Counted from the stretch's first letter, positions 20,081-31,536 are shown. The stretch is 64,000 nucleotides of DNA from Arbacia lixula (GCA_963669155.1 OZ022585.1:12109149-12173148), one strand, 5' to 3'. Notes: generated by a model from the sequence alone, not told the origin. Numbers and translations: made by a program.

Positions 20081-21845
20081 ATTATGCCGTCATACCCGTC
20101 AAGAGACTGGCCTAATGAATCAAAGAAAAGAATATGGTGGTCCTTAAGGAGAGCAACAAGAAGAACCCAGTGTTTCCCTTCAAAATCATTAATTGGCATG
20201 ATCACTGTGTGGCTTTTTGATACCTGCTCCCTCTGTTTCTTCTTCCGTAAGGTTTCCCTAACTAGACTTTCAACTTCCTGGTCTACATTTCTTATTGTAA
20301 AGGAATTTAAGTATGTAAATCCTTTCTTGTCAAGGAACAGTAGTGTGATATATGAATTTATGACCTCGTCATTTAACCATTCATCCTTAAGCAACCTCCC
20401 CAATGACTCTGTTGATAGCTTTTCACTTCCAATCATTACATCACCTTTGTGACTTTCCAAAATGTCTATCATTGTCTGTGTAGTTTCATATGTAAGTGTC
20501 AGAAAATCTTTATTTCCAGGGTATGCTTTGTCCACATTTTCTATTTCAAGATACTGCTTTTGTATTGTGCTGAGATACGTTGGATCTTCTATTCTATCAT
20601 ACAGACCAATTACATGTTGACATTTTTTACAAACTTCTTGTATGACTGAGAAAGCTTCTTCAGTCTCTGTTTTGCCTATCACTTTATCCCATATACCACT
20701 GTTATTGCACCTATAGAACTGAACTGAATTTTCCCACTGTGCTATAAATGTATGTAACCTGTAGCTTACTTGTTTATATTTCCCATGGATTTCATTTTGT
20801 TTCACTGATATTACTTCCTCTAGCTCTGGATTTCCACCATGTAAGATCATAGTTGGTGGAAACTGAACAGGGTAAGACGGGTCTGACTGTTTCAGAGAAC
20901 ATCTGCATCTCTCACATGTCCCTTCTGAATGTAACCCCAGAGACTGCGTCAAAGCAAGTGTTGTGAAGTTAATTGCTTCACTTTTAATTTCACTAGAAAT
21001 TTTCCATTGAGGTATCCCTGAACATTTACTACATTTAAAGAATGTAGCCAAACCTATGCTAAATAAGTGTGCCACACCAGATTTCACAATTTTTTCAACT
21101 ATTTTTGCAATATCATAAGAAGGGTTTTCCAGAACTTGAATAAAATGCGTGTACGACACATCATCATCCCTCCATATGCTACTTGTTGATTGGTGGTACT
21201 TTTCGGACATGACTTTCTTACCCCCTTCTGTTGATTTGATCATTGACATTAATGTACAGAATTGTTCTCTGTTCAAAATAACATCAGCCTGTGTCAATCT
21301 GATATATGCAACAATGTATGATTCCCCACTAGTGTCCCCAATTGGACGTTTAATTATGTGTCTATCATCTGCAAAGATCATGCCACTCGATGTAAAGATT
21401 GTTGCTGTGTAGTGTCCCCTGTCAGTATCATGACCATGGTGGTGTACAATACCATGCAGGTTATATTTTACAGACTGAATGGTAATGGCCTGAGGTATAT
21501 CAATGGGAGTCATTATTTTCACGCTTTGCTGATTAATTCGGCTGCAGACTCTTGCAATATGGAGCAGCAGGAGTCTGGGGAATGAAACAATATCCCTGTG
21601 TTCTTCAATTGTTTTGTTCACTGTTATTGCAGACTTTCCTACAACACCCATCCTTTGTTTTTGGTTCCATATACTCCAAGATAAGTTCAGACAAGCTGAC
21701 CTTACTTCCATTATGTGAGACTGTCAATGTAAGGAAATTGTGCTTTTCATTTTCTGTTTTTGATTCCAGACATTCTGTGCAAGTTTGTTTACACGCCATC
21801 GTGATTTGTAAATCTATCATGTTAGTGTAAAGGTACGTTTATGCT
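20073..21845 (-). pseudogene. USP C-terminal half and Ulp1 N-terminal half, frameshifted
   Basis: From 21820 down, ACKQTCTECLESK and CC at 21640 look like the zinc-binding fingers of a USP. A frame change occurs around 21605-21620, near a run of four A on the coding strand. The next frame reads FPRLLLLHIARV and then HGHDTDRGHYTATIF with ADDRHI (about 21340-21430), the His box and Asp of C19 ubiquitin proteases. A cysteine-containing domain follows (about 20880-21050). Then SLGRLLKDEWLNDEVINSYI starts an Ulp1 fold with its catalytic GKHWVLLV (His) and FFDSLG (Asp) near 20105-20180. Only the Cys is in the next frame. Ulp1 enzymes process and remove SUMO; USPs remove ubiquitin. Confidence 0.75.
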
Positions 21846-22405
21846 ACTTTTTGTCTCACCCACCGGAGGTGAAGGCGAGACTAAGGGATCCAAATGGCGT
21901 CCGTCCGTCGTCCGTCCGTCGTCCGTCCGTCCGTCGTCCGTCACAAATGTTAAAGTTTACCTGCAAGACTCTCTTATGATCCATAACTTGGCAACTGTTA
22001 CAGCAATGGCAGCCACACTTGGTTGATAGAAGCACTAGGGGTATCTTCATGTTATGGTGTTGTCAGAGGTCATGTGATGATGTCAAAGGTCATTTGAGGT
22101 CATATATTAAAGAGTATGTGCAAGACTCTTTTTCTATGTTAAAGTTTACCTGCAAGACTCTCTTTTGACAAATAACTTCACATAGGTTGCTTGGATTACA
22201 ACCTAACTTGGGTCATAGATGCACTGGGGGTACCTTCATGTTATGGTACCGTTGGAGGTCACAGGATAAGGTCAAAGGTCATTTGAGGTCATACGTTAAA
22301 GTTTACTTGCAAGACTCTCTTATCACAATTCTTTTGCGTAGCAACGGAGATCGCGATATTTCTGGTTATTTTCGCAAGTGGGCGAGACACAATATTGCTA
22401 ATGCC
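21846..22405. mobile_element. GTCTCGCCCAC-ended transposon, copy 2, inside the USP domain
   Basis: 560 bp, nearly identical at both ends to copy 1 (17927-19023) and in the same orientation, with one 157-bp unit. It interrupts the USP frame directly after the QCADAHEY box, where the coding sequence changes from HEYLTQ into transposon-derived GISNIV. No clear target-site duplication was found by eye. The insertion divides two halves of a protease that otherwise keeps its active-site residues. Confidence 0.8.
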
Positions 22406-25400
22406 TTGTGTTAAATATTCATGTGCATCTGCACACTGACCCGACGATACCCCCATAGCTTTCTGTGCTGCGGTGAGAGATGGAATGATATGTTGTCTTT
22501 TAAGATGAGTAATGGTCTTGTTTGAATGAATAAGTGAAAAAAGTTTGTGGATAGTGTCTACAAAGTTTCCATCTTCATCCCTATCAAAAATCACATACTG
22601 ACTGGTACTGGTGTTTTTGCTAAAGATTGATTGTAGAGGTGGGAGTGTAACAATCAGCTGGTTCACTGAATTAAACCAACAATTGTTATCAAAATTGTCC
22701 ATTGGAAGAATTCTGGTATGATCTGATGAGAAGCTTTGCTCCAGTGATCTTTTCCCCCCAAAAGAGAATGGCTTCTTAGGAGCCTCTTGATAGGACAATT
22801 TTGTGTGCTCGGGTTTTCTTTTCTTGTCCCATTTCTCTGTTACAGGTTTGGTAGCTGTAAAAACATCCTTCTTGAAATAGTTCACAAATTGGCGTTCAAT
22901 ACCAGGTATGTCACTCATAAATGCATTAAAAAATTCATCTGTCCTCAGTTTTTTCCGCCTATGAAGTTGGATATTTTTCAATACAAACATCCTATGTTCT
23001 GAAATGCCATTTGTTTTGTCTTGGTGTGAAATTATACTTAAAGATTGAACAGATGACTTGTGGCGTGTCAAATCTCCTAACATCAACATTGACCAAAGGG
23101 GAGTTGATGAAAGGTAGAGACTTTTGATTTTCTGCCAAAATTCAGGGCCATACAAGTCGTTTTCTTCAACTGATGAAGAGTTTTGTATTTCTTTCAGCAC
23201 ATCCATAATGAAAGGTTCAAAGAAGGTCATGAAAGAAGACTTTGTTTTAGCCAAATTTTCCTCTTCATTTAACATAGTAATTTCATCTTTTTCTTCTGTG
23301 GTCTCAGTTGAGGAGAATTCTGTTTCTTCAACATCAGCATATACTTCTTCCTTGTTTAAAGTGGTAATTTTCCGATCAAGATCTGCAATCGCTTTGTGAA
23401 CAAGGTATGTTTTTTTCTCTGACATAGTGACAATGATAATATTTCTCAATCTTGATGTGAACTCGGCCCAGGACTGTGCATTCAAAAGCATGCTAAACAT
23501 GAACATCCCTTTCTGTATTCTTCTTGTATAAAATTCTTTGCACAGCTTCTTGACATCTTTCATTATGTGTGCTGTGCAGTGATGTATTACTGTCTTATCA
23601 AGATCTCTTTGGCAGCCTCTCCCTATTACAATTTTGTAGCATCTATCAAGATATTCTTTGTAGCTTTCCCTATTGAAAACAATGATGGCTGCTAGAACAA
23701 ACACCCATGCCCTATCAGAATTGAATTGCTGAGGGACACACAGATTGCTATTTCCCCCGCATAATTTCCCTTCATGAAAGCGCAAGATATTGAGAAAGTT
23801 GATGATTGTTGGTAAACTGTGGTCACTTGAGATCATCACAGCTACTGGAAGAGGTGAACAGCCAGGAGTAGGGTTTCCTTTTGTTAATTCATAATAAAGT
23901 ATTCTTTTAGAAGTCAATGATGACTTCATGAATGCCCCAGATGCATCTATGTGCACTTTCTGTTTTGGACTCAGAGAATGGAAAGATTTGACCCCACCCA
24001 CCGAAAATCCTATGGCATATAAAGGCTTCATAGAAAAATGTCTAATGAATTGGCTTTCAAAATCATCCTTGGGAGCCACACAGTATCCCTCCATCCCACA
24101 CATTGCTGCCCAACTGTCTAATTCCTTAGCATGCCTACATAAAGGATTATTTGCCTCACTAGATATTTTCTGGAGTACACTGCGTGTTGCTCCAATGCCT
24201 AACCTATTACCTGCCATAAAAGTTTCTGGGTCTTGGCTTCCTAACCCACTACAAAACTTCTTATTTGGTTTTATTCCGAAAGTGAATTCTTCCCTGATTT
24301 GATCCCGCTTTTGTCCTGTTATTTTTCTTGCCTTTCTTTCCTGTATATCATGTGTTATTTCTCCACAACACTCTGCAACACATACAAAAGTTGGAAGCAT
24401 TTTAACAGAAAAGGAAAATGAACAATCTGTAAACGTGCATTTTCCACTACACGAGAAGCCTATCTTGCCCTTTAAAACATAATGATATTTGAATTTTATG
24501 ACACAAATATTGTTCCTTTCCATGATCTTATCAGCAACATAATCTCGCCATTTCTTATTAGTGAATTTCTGTTCTTTTTGGGTTGCTGTCAATGCATCCC
24601 ACATCTTCAAATCAAATGAAAAGGTGAATTTTTTTGGGAAATCATACATGAAATAGTTGCCAGAAAGGTATTTTGAGACAGGACTTCCTACTAATGCATC
24701 CAGAGTGTCATTCTCCAACTGTGTGCTATCTGAATAAGGTGTATCATTGAGTCTCTCTTCATCACACATTCTATCATTACCAAAATTCCTATTCCCCCCA
24801 TTCTTGTCTAAGTTTTTATTCCCACCATCCTCGATTGAACTTTTATTCCCCCCATCCTTGTTTGGGTTCCCATTCCCCCCATCCTTGTTTGGGTTCCCAT
24901 TCCCCCCATCCTTGTTTGGGTTCCCTTTCCCCCCATCCTTGTTTGGGTTCCCATTCCCCCCATCCTTGTTTGGGTTCCCATTCCCCCCATCCTTGTTTGG
25001 GTTCCCATTCCCCCCATCCTTGTTTGGGTAATTCCTATTCCCCCCACCCTTGTCTGAATTCCTATTACCTCCATTTTTGTCCAAGTTCATATTCCCTCCA
25101 TCCTTGTTTAAGTTTCGATTTCCACTATTCTTGTCTGAGTTCCATATCCCTTCATCCTTGCTTAATTTCCACTCCCTCCTACCCTTGCCCATGTTAATAT
25201 TCACCCCATCTTTGTCCAAGTTATTCATCTCACCATTTTTGTCGATGCTACTGCTCTCTCCACCTATGTCTAAATGACTGTTCACCCCATCCTTGTCTAT
25301 GTTAATTTTCCACTCATCATTTTCCAAGGCATCCCTGCACCCATTTTTGTCAAAGTTAATACTTCTCACATCTTTGTTGAAATTGCCATCATCTTTGTCC

Positions 25401-26590
25401 AAGTCAATAGTCCCTCCATCTTCATATGATTTACTACTCGCCCCATATCCATTCAAGCTACCAGTCCCCCTATCTCTGCCTGAGATACTACCTTGAACAT
25501 TATCATCTCCCGAAACATTTCTTCTGCTCAGATCATACCCAGACTCATTTCTATTTCCATCCCTAACCCCCAGCTTAAGCTCATGGGAATAAATGTCACC
25601 TAATCCTTCTCCCTCCCCATGTACTTCACATTCAGAAGTATCCACTTGCTTATTGCTGAATATGTCTGTCTTATCACCTCTATTCCCATATGATGCTAGT
25701 ATCTCGTCCAATTTGCATTTTGTACTTTGAAAAAGGTCTGACGTATCCTCATCGCTATCACTAATAGAAACTGAATCATTGTTACTGCAAATATTACTTT
25801 TCAAACCACCCATCCTATTACAATGTTTTGCATTATCTTCTACATTACTCCTAGGTGATAACTCATAGTCATTACTTCTGGACGAAGGTTCATTTTCTTG
25901 ATCACTAGTTCTACTATCCATCAAGACATCACTATCATTATCCCATTCTTGTTGATCATGTCCATCCTTATCACTGGGACACTTGTTGCCACCTTTGTCA
26001 GAACTATTTCCCACGGTGTTTCTTTCTTCTGTCGAACAGAGATTTCCCTGATTTTTTGGTAGTTTTAACACTTTATTTCCATTATTACATCCATCAACCC
26101 CACAAATGAATTGAACTTTATTACCCCGTTTCAATGATTTTGGAATCCCAAGGCATGAGTAATGGTACCAACTTTCGCATGCCATGCACTGCATGTATTG
26201 GACTTTAGAGTCGTATTGAGTCTGGCAAATGCAATATAGTGGAATATTGCTATTATTGCCCTCCCTTGATTTCTTGACCTGACCCAGCATATTTTGAATA
26301 TTGTTTTTATTTTGATACCATAGTGCTTTCAGAGTACGACTCTTTTGAGAAATCCTTCTACGTGGATACCTCATCCGCTTTGCGACATCCTCCCAGAAGT
26401 TGTTTGTGGCGAAATACTTTTTAGGTTTACCTACCATTGCACTACACATTTCATTTGCAAACAGGTCATAATTAAATTGACTTTTCTTGGGAGCCTTGCT
26501 ATACTTTCTGCCGCTTCCCTTAAGTCCTTGAGTGATGTGTACTTGATGTGTAGTCCTGGATTTTCCTTCCTCCTGCTCCTTTTGATCCAC
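22406..26590 (-). CDS. PHD-transposase-USP(N) part of multidomain TE protein
   Basis: Open for about 1,395 host residues, then 38 transposon-derived ones (stop at 22289). Its first codon is GTG directly after acceptor ATATTTTTAG, so this is an internal exon and the real start lies upstream. In order: a basic N-terminus; a PHD finger at about residues 118-170 (C120, C122, C135, C138, H143, C146, C163, C168); a Ser/Asp/Asn-rich region with GGNGNPNKD repeats; a WRDYVADKIM / CTFTDCSFSF zinc-ribbon-like module; and a transposase-like core with HIDASGAFMKS and NSDRAWVFVLAA as candidate catalytic aspartates. Then NFDNNCWFNSVNQLI supplies the USP catalytic Cys (about residue 1304) and QCADAHEY the second USP box. 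Known PHD fingers read histone H3 tails. Confidence 0.75.
24835..25031 (-). repeat. 27-bp coding minisatellite (GGNGNPNKD)n
   Basis: About seven near-identical 27-bp units (CATTCCCCCCATCCTTGTTT-type on the plus strand) encode G-G-N-G-N-P-N-K-D. Degenerate units (NLDKNGGN, INIDKDGVN) extend to about 25420. The frame is preserved throughout, so the array is a disordered linker between the PHD and transposase modules. Confidence 0.9.
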
Positions 26591-27959
26591 CTAAAAATAT
26601 AATCACAAGTAATCAGAGGATTACTAATCTACATATTTCGAAAGATATTTCTCATTAACATTAACATGAATTGAGGTGTGCATGGGGGTGGGGGCTACAG
26701 ACCCCATAACAATTTTGAAAATGCCAATATTTGGGAAACAGCCCTCTTATATGTGTTGCAGTAATCATATGCCCAAATTTATGATATCTGATTTCTTTTT
26801 TTTTTACACTAATGGCCCAAAACCACTAAAAATGTACAATTCAGGTTTCGGAATTTTGAAAAAATAAAGTTCCCTAAAAATTATCCAGACAACAAAAAAA
26901 TGAAAGAAATGACATTGAATTTGAATTAAAAAATTTATAGGCAACAAATGTCGCGAACTTTTTTTTCTATGATATGTTAAGTTGAACATGGTCATTTTAC
27001 CTCTGTAACTTACGTTACTGTGCTTATTTTTAATTAGCCACATTCATTCTTTGAAGAGCTGGACAATGCCAATATCCTACCATTATCGGATACTTTCAAA
27101 CATCTGACCATTCTAATTTCAAAGTAGCTGACTATACTTTCTATTCATTTTAATGAGTTATTGTTACCGTCAATTATTGTATTGTAATTTTGATCCAGGT
27201 TGTAAACTAGGCAAGCTAGATTGTTCTTTATATCATTCTCATTCTATTACATATAACTTTCATATGCCTACCAAAAGTTATTAGTTGGATTTGTCAAACA
27301 TATATTCTAAAAAAAATTCTATCATCAATTGACAAATGAAGAAGCGAGTGTTCAAACCTTGGTAACGTATGTTACGTATATGAGTCACGTATGTTACAAA
27401 TATTAATCACTAAGAAGAAGAGTGATTTTAAGAGCTTTTCTAAATATCAACAATACCAACATTGCACGAATGCGTCAATACTTCTGGCAGAAGATTTGTT
27501 TAACTGTTATCCGATGTCACCGTCTTTAGAGTGATCACACATTTGGCCTAAAAGTGGAAAATGTGAATAAAATCATTAGATTCCAAGAGCATATATTACG
27601 TCTCAATATGACGAGCTCCACTGCAAAATTACTTGTTAATGTGACCTGTTTAAAACCACAATAATACATTTATACAAAAGTCATAAAAGGCATTATCGAG
27701 TAACCCAAAGTGTATCAGTGTGTAGTATAAATAATGATAACGTATGTTTCAATTATTTCCGGATTGAAATAGTAATCTCTCGAAAGTAGAGATGCGTTGA
27801 AAATGCAAGAATTATGAATCATAAATCTTAAAAAAACCCACATCAAATGTAAATGTACAAACTGGTCAGTATTTAACCTTCAGATATTTTTATAAGTATG
27901 CATCATTATATCTGGCTTTTAACGTAAAAAAACATGAAGGATATCACGCGAGCCTGTGA
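26591..27959. other. Upstream non-coding region with GGTAACGTATGTTAC words
   Basis: No exon recognised. Copies of a 14-15 bp word (GTAAC-n4-GTTAC type) occur at 27005, 27361, 27385 and 27736, and continue further upstream to 30136. It may be the intron preceding the acceptor at 26590. Confidence 0.4.
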
Positions 27960-27978
27960 ATTTATGAGAACATCATTT

Positions 27979-27984
<6 letters not shown>

Positions 27985-28040
<56 letters not shown>

Positions 28041-28064
28041 TATGCGCGCGTGTGTGTGTGTGTG
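27985..28064. repeat. (TA)n(TG)n microsatellite
   Basis: TATATA followed by TGTGTG repeats interrupted by GCGCGCG. Confidence 0.95.
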
Positions 28065-28678
28065 TACGCATGAATATCACAAGTTTCATTAAAACAAATA
28101 CCAAGAAATGTTTACGTCTTTCAACAACAATAATGCATAGTTTGCATAATAGTCACAACATAAAGAATTGTGAGCTATATCGAAAGAGTAATTCAACTAC
28201 AGTCAATGTATATACGTATATTTCGTAATTGAAGCATTCAAAAGTGGGTACGTGAATACACATTTTCTCACAACTTTGGGGTTGAGAGTAAAACTAACGT
28301 ATAACACCTTGTTATAAATGAAATGCAACAATGATAAACACACAAAGAAAGGCATGCCTGTCGTACTTTGCTAGCATTTTTTTTCGTTTCTGAAACAAAT
28401 GTAACTTTGCATGTTACACTTTTGAAAAATATAATATGCGCACAATCCATTATTTCCATTGCAAACGTTAAGCAAATGTACAAAAAACAACAATTAAGTG
28501 AAAGTTGTAACTGAAAAGTTCAGTTACATAATTTCCTCAAACACTTTACTTCGAAGATCATGTGCTCCTTTTTGATTGTAGTGGCTTGCTCAGGTGAAAT
28601 ACAGAACAGTCTTTTTGATAGACGCCGTGTGGAGCTTCAATGTGACAAAGTACCTGGTCACGTGCCACCTATAGTTTA

Positions 28679-28852
28679 TTTTCTCTGACCGGCCAATTTA
28701 AGAACGTGTTTTCTTTCACCTTCCCACTCCCTGTGACCATAAAACTGATGTGAATATCTTCGTCATCTGCTTCAAGAACTTGACCCACATACCAGTCCTC
28801 ATCGTACATAAAGCCGCGACCCAGTCTTCTGTCTGATATACTGGCTTCACAC
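28679..28852 (-). pseudogene. Protein fragment of a TE-linked DWYVG...WP module
   Basis: The minus strand reads KCEASISDRRLGRGFMYDED then WYVGQVLEADDEDIHISFM and ends FLNWPVR. The pattern (L-G-R-G-F, D-W-Y-V-G-x-V, I-S-F-M, F-x-W-P) is a module I know from C-termini of several invertebrate transposon-associated proteins, possibly a Tudor/chromo-like barrel. A stop lies just upstream in frame and no partner exon was found, so it is treated as a relic. Confidence 0.45.
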
Positions 28853-30626
28853 TTTGGTCAGAGGACTGTATCATCTCTTTGTTTTGATAGACTTTTTGTC
28901 TCCGGTAGTCAGCCTGAATCTCGGCTCTTGATTTCCCTATTTTTACCTTTTGGATCGAAGGAGTAAAGATACAATTCTCGCATCAGTGAAATCAGAAATC
29001 TCACATTCTCAGTTGGTGATATAAAACACTTACATAATACGTAACCTATGTTACCTCAATTTACGGGGAATCAAGAGTATCGTAATTGATTTGAAAGATT
29101 GTGATTGCTTTAACTCTGAAGTAAATAGTATGATAATTGAAATCAAAACATAATTGGCATCATTAATATAATATTTAACATGCAAAGTTAGGATTGATTT
29201 ATAGTCATTGAAACCTACGTTACCACTGTATTCAGGGCAACATTGACATTATTTAACCCCCCAAAGAATGCTCAGTACAAGCCTAAAATTGTAATATGTA
29301 CTTCCTTCTGCTTACTTATGGATAGTAGTCATATTCAGGATAAAACTTTGGCGCTAATTACCACGGTACAGATGCAGATATAAAATTGAAACCTACGTTA
29401 CATGAAGTGAAACCTACGTTACGGTATTGTAAGTACCCTACAGTTACATCAATTTCTAAATAAGATGTAAACTTTCCATTCTTCTCGATAAAACAAACAT
29501 TGAAGAATTTGATTTTATCAAAGGTACCAACATTTGAATGCTATAAGCTGAAACATGATATTGAAAACATTCGTACCTTTGCTAAGAAATATCCCGTGCA
29601 CTCTGTTCACGACGTGTCATCATTGCAATGCGCCCTCTTGTCGTTTTGACCGTTTCTAAGCAATTATGATGAGAGATGGAGCTAGATAGCACATGTTAGC
29701 GATGATTCCTTGTAACGTTAGCGATTTTGATTCATATTATTTTTTCAGGCGGTAACGTATGTTGCGGTAACGCAGGTTACATCTGACATTCGATGTGATT
29801 CTCTCAAGCGATTACAAATGACTCATGAAATAAAAACTCGGTACAGAGGTAGGGGTACCAAATGCCTCTGTTTGGTAACATCTTGTAGCATTTCCATTCT
29901 TAACTTCCCATAACGGTGGCAACGTATGTTTCATTCCTTAACCATACGGTCTGAAACATGCTTGTGTATGAAGCTTTTATTCTTCATTGGATGCTCATGT
30001 GGCATAACCCCGGGCATAATTAATTTTCACAAGTAATATACGAGATATTTTCTAAGTTTTTAGGATGGATAATGAACAAATCTAATACCAAGGAATTTCT
30101 AAAACTGGGAATATAAATCACGGTAACGTATGTTTCACATACTTTGCGACAAATTTGATTTGTAAAATAATCAAATTGAATAGTTTTCAAATATATTAAG
30201 TCTTATCTTGCATTGTAGGCATATGACCTTAGTTGTTTTAGAACCAGTTGTAATACGAAAAGAACTTGTTTTTAACTGCATAACATAACAAATCTATATA
30301 TATTTTTGATTTGCGACATGCCGTTTTCGTCGGGATTGCCGTGTTTATGTATTCATAACTTCCGAAAGAATCAAACCTGAAGGTTGAGATTTTCGGCAGA
30401 TATAGTTAACAATATACATAAGGTGACTATTAACCCTGAAATACGTTAATTGGGCAATGCTTTATTTTTTCCTTGGTGGAATCATTGCGACACGTTTTTC
30501 ACTGAATTGTACATATTTAGTGGTTTTGAGCCTAATAAGCTGAATTGTTTTTTGGGTGCGATACTACCTAGTCACGATTATGTATGGTAGGCCTACAGTC
30601 CGCAGCCCCATTACGCTATGCATTAA
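28853..30626. other. Non-coding region, dense in GGTAACGTAxGTT words
   Basis: No exon recognised. Eight of the twelve copies of the GTAACxTAxGTTAC-like word lie here (29041, 29211, 29388, 29409, 29751, 29766, 29918, 30122), in both orientations. Confidence 0.45.
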
Positions 30627-30990
30627 AGGGCATATACTGTACTGGGAAGGCAAAAAAGCCTTCAAAATGTAATTGTTAGCTATCTTCTTGCCAATGGTCT
30701 GAAATTCATGTATTGTATATTTTATAAGCTTGCTGAAAGTTATTTGCTTTCAAATGATCTACATTTGGAGTAATGAGTGATTAAATCACAAATCCTCAAA
30801 ATGTTCGGGCCGAACATTTTGAGGATTTAATCATTAATCATTAAATACTCCAAATGTGGATCATTTGAGGGCAAATAACTTTCAGCAAGCTTGTAAAATG
30901 GACAATACATGAATTTAAGACCATTGGCAAGAAGATTGTGCATGATCACCTTTTGAAGGCATTTTGTCTTCCCAGTACAGTATATGCCCT
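30627..30990. mobile_element. 364-bp foldback MITE with TTAA target (T2/Kolobok-like), copy 1
   Basis: Flanked by TTAA on both sides (30623-30626 and 30991-30994). It begins AGGGCATATACTG and ends its inverse. The two halves are almost perfect reverse complements, meeting at AATGTTCGGGCCGAACATT near 30805. A TTAA target with AGG-type ends fits the T2/Kolobok group of MITEs; piggyBac also uses TTAA. The sister copy is at 60374-60737. Confidence 0.85.
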
Positions 30991-31348
30991 TTAATGGGGC
31001 TGGTCGCTGTAATGCGTATGGGGCTGGTCGCAGTAAGTGGTACCCCTACCATACTCTAGTCACTTTAATTGACATTAGGGTAGTGTTAATTTTACTTAAG
31101 TGTTTAATACTACTACTAGTAAAGGAATTACTAGTCGTTAGTACATGTATTAGTAATTTGAGTACTACTAGTACGTAGTAACGTAACAGTGTTAACGTGT
31201 AGTAGCCTACTGACAGTCTAACCGTTAGACTTAGACTAGAGTTAGAGTAACCAGACTGTGTCTGTGTGCTTTGAGATCTACTCGTAGGCCTGCTGAAAAA
31301 AAAAAACAATAATGTCATAGATCTACTGGTAGATATTTTTGTACTCAC
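30991..31348. other. Non-coding interval, no gene
   Basis: AT-rich, with TACTACTAGTA words. No exon was recognised. Confidence 0.35.
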
Positions 31349-31536
31349 TGGTTTATCCTGATGTCCTGGTGGCACCCTTACTCCAACTTGCTTGCCAGAA
31401 GCTCCCTTGGTCCACTGTTCTGCCTCGCATCTGATCCCAGTGCCAGTCCATCCATCCATCCATCCTCGAAGTCCCTTCCGTCCCACGTGGCCCTGCCATC
31501 TCCCGCGCGCATCCAACTCCACAGACGCGTAGCCAT
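31349..31536 (-). CDS. Candidate coding exon, product unknown
   Basis: A GC-rich minus-strand frame reads VELDARGRWQGHVGRKGLRG and later KQVGVRVPPGHQDKP, then a strong donor GTGAGT at 31348. The frame ends in phase 0, and the exon at 26590 starts in phase 0, so it could be the first coding exon of the PHD-transposase gene. The start codon is not decided: ATGGCTACGCG at about 31538 is in another frame. The bases upstream are GC-richer, with CGCGCG near 31810, as in a promoter. Confidence 0.35.

Noticed and set aside
21605-22405. An intron instead of a transposon insertion in the USP domain
   Set aside because: The segment has a sister copy with the same ends at 17927-19023, and no convincing donor exists at the junction.
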